7,181 nucleotides of DNA, from the NCBI GenBank assembly GCA_028705705.1, contig JAQWCZ010000103.1, positions 1-7,181 on the forward strand. Direction: 5' to 3'. The stretch is from Paludibacter sp. Lineage in GTDB: Bacteria > Bacteroidota > Bacteroidia > Bacteroidales > Paludibacteraceae. A program made the translations under genes and the position numbers. Below, piece by piece: positions 5,258-7,181 of this stretch (position 1 is the stretch's first letter; each line of letters begins with the position of its first letter). The notes below the pieces were generated by a model, which was not told where the DNA came from, ran no database searches, and saw only the letters and a program-made list of their open reading frames with translations.

Positions 5258-6724
5258 TTACAACTTCCACTCAAAACCGTCTTTGGTGTCTTTGATCTCA
5301 AAGCCCATGGCAGTTAATTCATTTCGTATTTTATCGCTGGTTGCCCAGTCTTTATTCTTTTTTGCTTCCAGGCGGATGTTCAACAACAAGTCAACTGCTT
5401 TTTGATAAGCTTCTGTACCGTTTGCTGATGCTGAGTCTGACTGCAATCCAAGTAAATCTTCGATATAAAGTTTGAAAACAGATTGTAATTCCGACAAGTC
5501 AGCCTGACTGATTGTTTCTTTACCATCATGAATCAGGTTAACAGAACGTAAAGCGTCAAACAAGGCTGATATAACCATCGGTGTGTTCAGGTCATCCGCC
5601 ATAGCATCTTCACATTTTTTTCTTACTTCGGAAATATTTACTGAAGAAGTTGCTGATGCCTGCAACTTTTGCAAACGTGCATATCCTTCCATCAACCTTT
5701 CCAGACCTTTTTCAGAAGCTTCGAGCGCTTCACTGCTGAAATCGACCGTACTGCGGTAATGTGCCTGCAGAATGAAAAAACGAATGGTCATCGGACTGAA
5801 AGCCTTTGTTAGCAGAACATGATTACCAGTAAAAAACTCCTCAAGCGTGATAAAGTTCCCCAGCGACTTACCCATTTTTTGTCCGTTGATGGTAATCATG
5901 TTATTGTGCATCCAGTACTTTACCGAATCCTTGCCAAGTGCTGCACATGACTGTGCAATCTCACATTCGTGGTGCGGGAACATCAAATCCATTCCACCCC
6001 CATGAATATCGAACTGTTCCCCTAAGTATTTTGTACCCATGGCTGAACATTCCATGTGCCATCCGGGGAATCCTTGGCTCCAGGGGGATTTCCAACGCAT
6101 GATGTGTTCGGGAGAAGCTTTCTTCCACAGCGCAAAATCAATACTCCGGCGTTTTTCACTTTGTCCGTCTAAATCGCGTGTTGTTTCAAGCATTTCATCA
6201 ATATTCCTGCCTGATAATTTTCCATACTGATAATCACGGTTATATTTTTCCACATCAAAGTAAACAGAACCCTCGCTTTCATAAGCATAACCTGCATCTA
6301 AAATTTTCTGTGTAAATTCAATCTGCTCCATGATATGTCCCGATGCATGTGGTTCAATGCTGGGAGACAACACTTTGAGGGCTTCCATGGCTTTACGATA
6401 ACGATTCAGGTAGTACTGCACGACTTCCATCGGCTCCAACTGGTCGAGCCGGGCTTTTTTGGCAATTTTATCTTCACCTTCATCGGCATCATTTTCGAGG
6501 TGACCAACATCGGTGATGTTTCTGACGTACCTGACTTTATATCCCAAATGTTTCAGATATCTGAAAAGAATGTCGAAGGTGATAGCCGGGCGGGCATGTC
6601 CCAGATGCGGATCGCCATAGACAGTCGGACCACAAACATAGAGTCCTACATGGGGTTCGTGAATAGGAATAAACTGCTCCTTTTTTCTGGTTAGCGTGTT
6701 GTAAATATATAATGTATGTTCCAT
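5258..6724 (-). CDS. cysS: Cysteine--tRNA ligase (cysteinyl-tRNA synthetase)
   Basis: The full-length 488-residue class I synthetase charges tRNA-Cys with cysteine in the cytoplasm. The HIGH motif is HLGH at 40-43, after [11 protein letters not shown]. The four zinc ligands used for cysteine selection are visible as C31, C226, H251 and E255, each offset consistently from the E. coli residues. The KMSKS loop reads KMGKS (283-287), a Ser-to-Gly variant that I recall as normal in Bacteroidota. The tRNA-binding DALR-type helical domain and small C-terminal region (about 345-488) end in [17 protein letters not shown] at 6724-6722 is the start, six bases after the ruvB stop, so the two genes probably share a transcript. 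A hairpin follows the TAA. Nothing is missing or unusual in the active site. Confidence 0.98.
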   Translation of the reverse strand: MEHTLYIYNTLTRKKEQFIPIHEPHVGLYVCGPTVYGDPHLGHARPAITFDILFRYLKHLGYKVRYVRNITDVGHLENDADEGEDKIAKKARLDQLEPMEVVQYYLNRYRKAMEALKVLSPSIEPHASGHIMEQIEFTQKILDAGYAYESEGSVYFDVEKYNRDYQYGKLSGRNIDEMLETTRDLDGQSEKRRSIDFALWKKASPEHIMRWKSPWSQGFPGWHMECSAMGTKYLGEQFDIHGGGMDLMFPHHECEIAQSCAALGKDSVKYWMHNNMITINGQKMGKSLGNFITLEEFFTGNHVLLTKAFSPMTIRFFILQAHYRSTVDFSSEALEASEKGLERLMEGYARLQKLQASATSSVNISEVRKKCEDAMADDLNTPMVISALFDALRSVNLIHDGKETISQADLSELQSVFKLYIEDLLGLQSDSASANGTEAYQKAVDLLLNIRLEAKKNKDWATSDKIRNELTAMGFEIKDTKDGFEWKL

Positions 6725-6730
6725 AAGGAT

Positions 6731-7181
6731 TTAAAACAATGTTCCTGTTTCTCCGAATTTGATTTTTCCTAAATGTTTATATGCCAGCTCTGTGACTTCC
6801 CTTCCGCGGGGTGTTCGTTTCATAAAACCTTCTTTAATTAGGAAAGGCTCATAGACTTCCTCGATTGTTCCCGGATCTTCTCCCAGAGCAGTTGCTATGG
6901 TATTTAACCCAACCGGTCCGCCACTGAACTTATCAATGATAGTGGTCAGTATCTTATTATCTATCTCATCCAAGCCGTATTTATCAATATTCAGCGCTTC
7001 AAGTGCATACCGGGCGATTTCCAAATCGATTTTGCCGGAGCCCTTCACCTGCGCGAAATCACGCACGCGCCGCAACAGGGCATTGGCAATACGGGGCGTA
7101 CCACGACTTCTGCCCCCTATTTCACGGGCAGCATCATCTTTTATCGGCACCTGCAACAAACCGGCAGAACGTTTGATGATG
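6731..7181 (-). CDS. ruvB: Holliday junction branch migration helicase RuvB, C-terminal part (5' end outside window)
   Basis: The frame is open to the right edge, where it reads [16 protein letters not shown], so the gene begins outside the window and an apparent TTG start at 7159 is internal. The visible 149 or so residues cover the last part of the AAA+ small domain and the C-terminal winged helix. [21 protein letters not shown] carries the sensor-2 arginine segment, [20 protein letters not shown] begins the winged helix, and [17 protein letters not shown] is its DNA-contacting end. RuvB is the hexameric motor that, with RuvA and RuvC, drives and resolves Holliday junctions. It ends in [11 protein letters not shown] with TAA at 6733-6731, six bases before cysS, implying co-transcription. 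The Walker A and B motifs lie outside the window. Confidence 0.97.
   Translation of the reverse strand, partial: IIKRSAGLLQVPIKDDAAREIGGRSRGTPRIANALLRRVRDFAQVKGSGKIDLEIARYALEALNIDKYGLDEIDNKILTTIIDKFSGGPVGLNTIATALGEDPGTIEEVYEPFLIKEGFMKRTPRGREVTELAYKHLGKIKFGETGTLF

Noticed and set aside
4296..5260. Insertion of the RhuM-type gene by a transposon
   Set aside because: No transposase and no terminal inverted repeats or target-site duplication could be seen at either end; the palindromes upstream are not repeated downstream.
5866..5880. KMGKS in place of KMSKS in the cysteinyl-tRNA synthetase
   Set aside because: The change is, from memory, usual in Bacteroidota CysS, and all zinc ligands and the HIGH motif are intact, so it is not a sign of a defective enzyme.
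6335..6694. Open frame of 119 codons on the plus strand inside cysS, plus a shorter one at 6039-6230
   Set aside because: Both are antisense to the best-conserved part of cysS and are explained by its codon use.

Overview
The window looks like chromosomal DNA from a member of the Bacteroidota, probably Bacteroidales or Marinilabiliales. Three things point there: a FecR protein with the DUF4974-type C-terminus, an ECF sigma factor next to a DUF5056-like small membrane protein, and A-rich leaders without Shine-Dalgarno sequences. The cysteinyl-tRNA synthetase with a KMGKS loop and the rbfA/lipoprotein-permease neighbourhood fit the same group. This placement rests on recalled family features, not on a search.

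Left part, plus strand (1-2069). The 3' end of a FecR-type anti-sigma gene enters from the left edge. A 187-bp gap with two AT-rich inverted repeats follows. Then comes a compact three-gene cassette with overlapping ends: an exported three-helix membrane protein of DUF6249 type, an ECF sigma factor, and a short two-helix DUF5056-like protein, the likely anti-sigma factor. It reads as a self-contained membrane-linked sigma switch.

Right part, minus strand (7181 down to 1986). The order of transcription is ruvB (5' end outside the window), cysS, a hairpin terminator, a palindrome, a RhuM-type gene with a PLD-like C-terminal domain, rbfA, a LolC/LolE-type permease, and a small lipoprotein. From the RhuM gene onward every junction is nearly gapless: 2 bp to rbfA, a TTGA overlap into the permease, and a TAATG overlap into the lipoprotein. 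An accessory-type DNA-binding gene therefore heads a transcript for ribosome maturation and lipoprotein export. The two halves meet tail to tail, with an 84-bp antisense overlap at 1986-2069.

No rRNA, tRNA, CRISPR array or insertion sequence was seen. No gene-free stretch exceeds 187 bp. The best candidates for something less described are the RhuM/PLD gene with its own palindrome inside a core operon, and the overlapping DUF6249-sigma-DUF5056 cassette.
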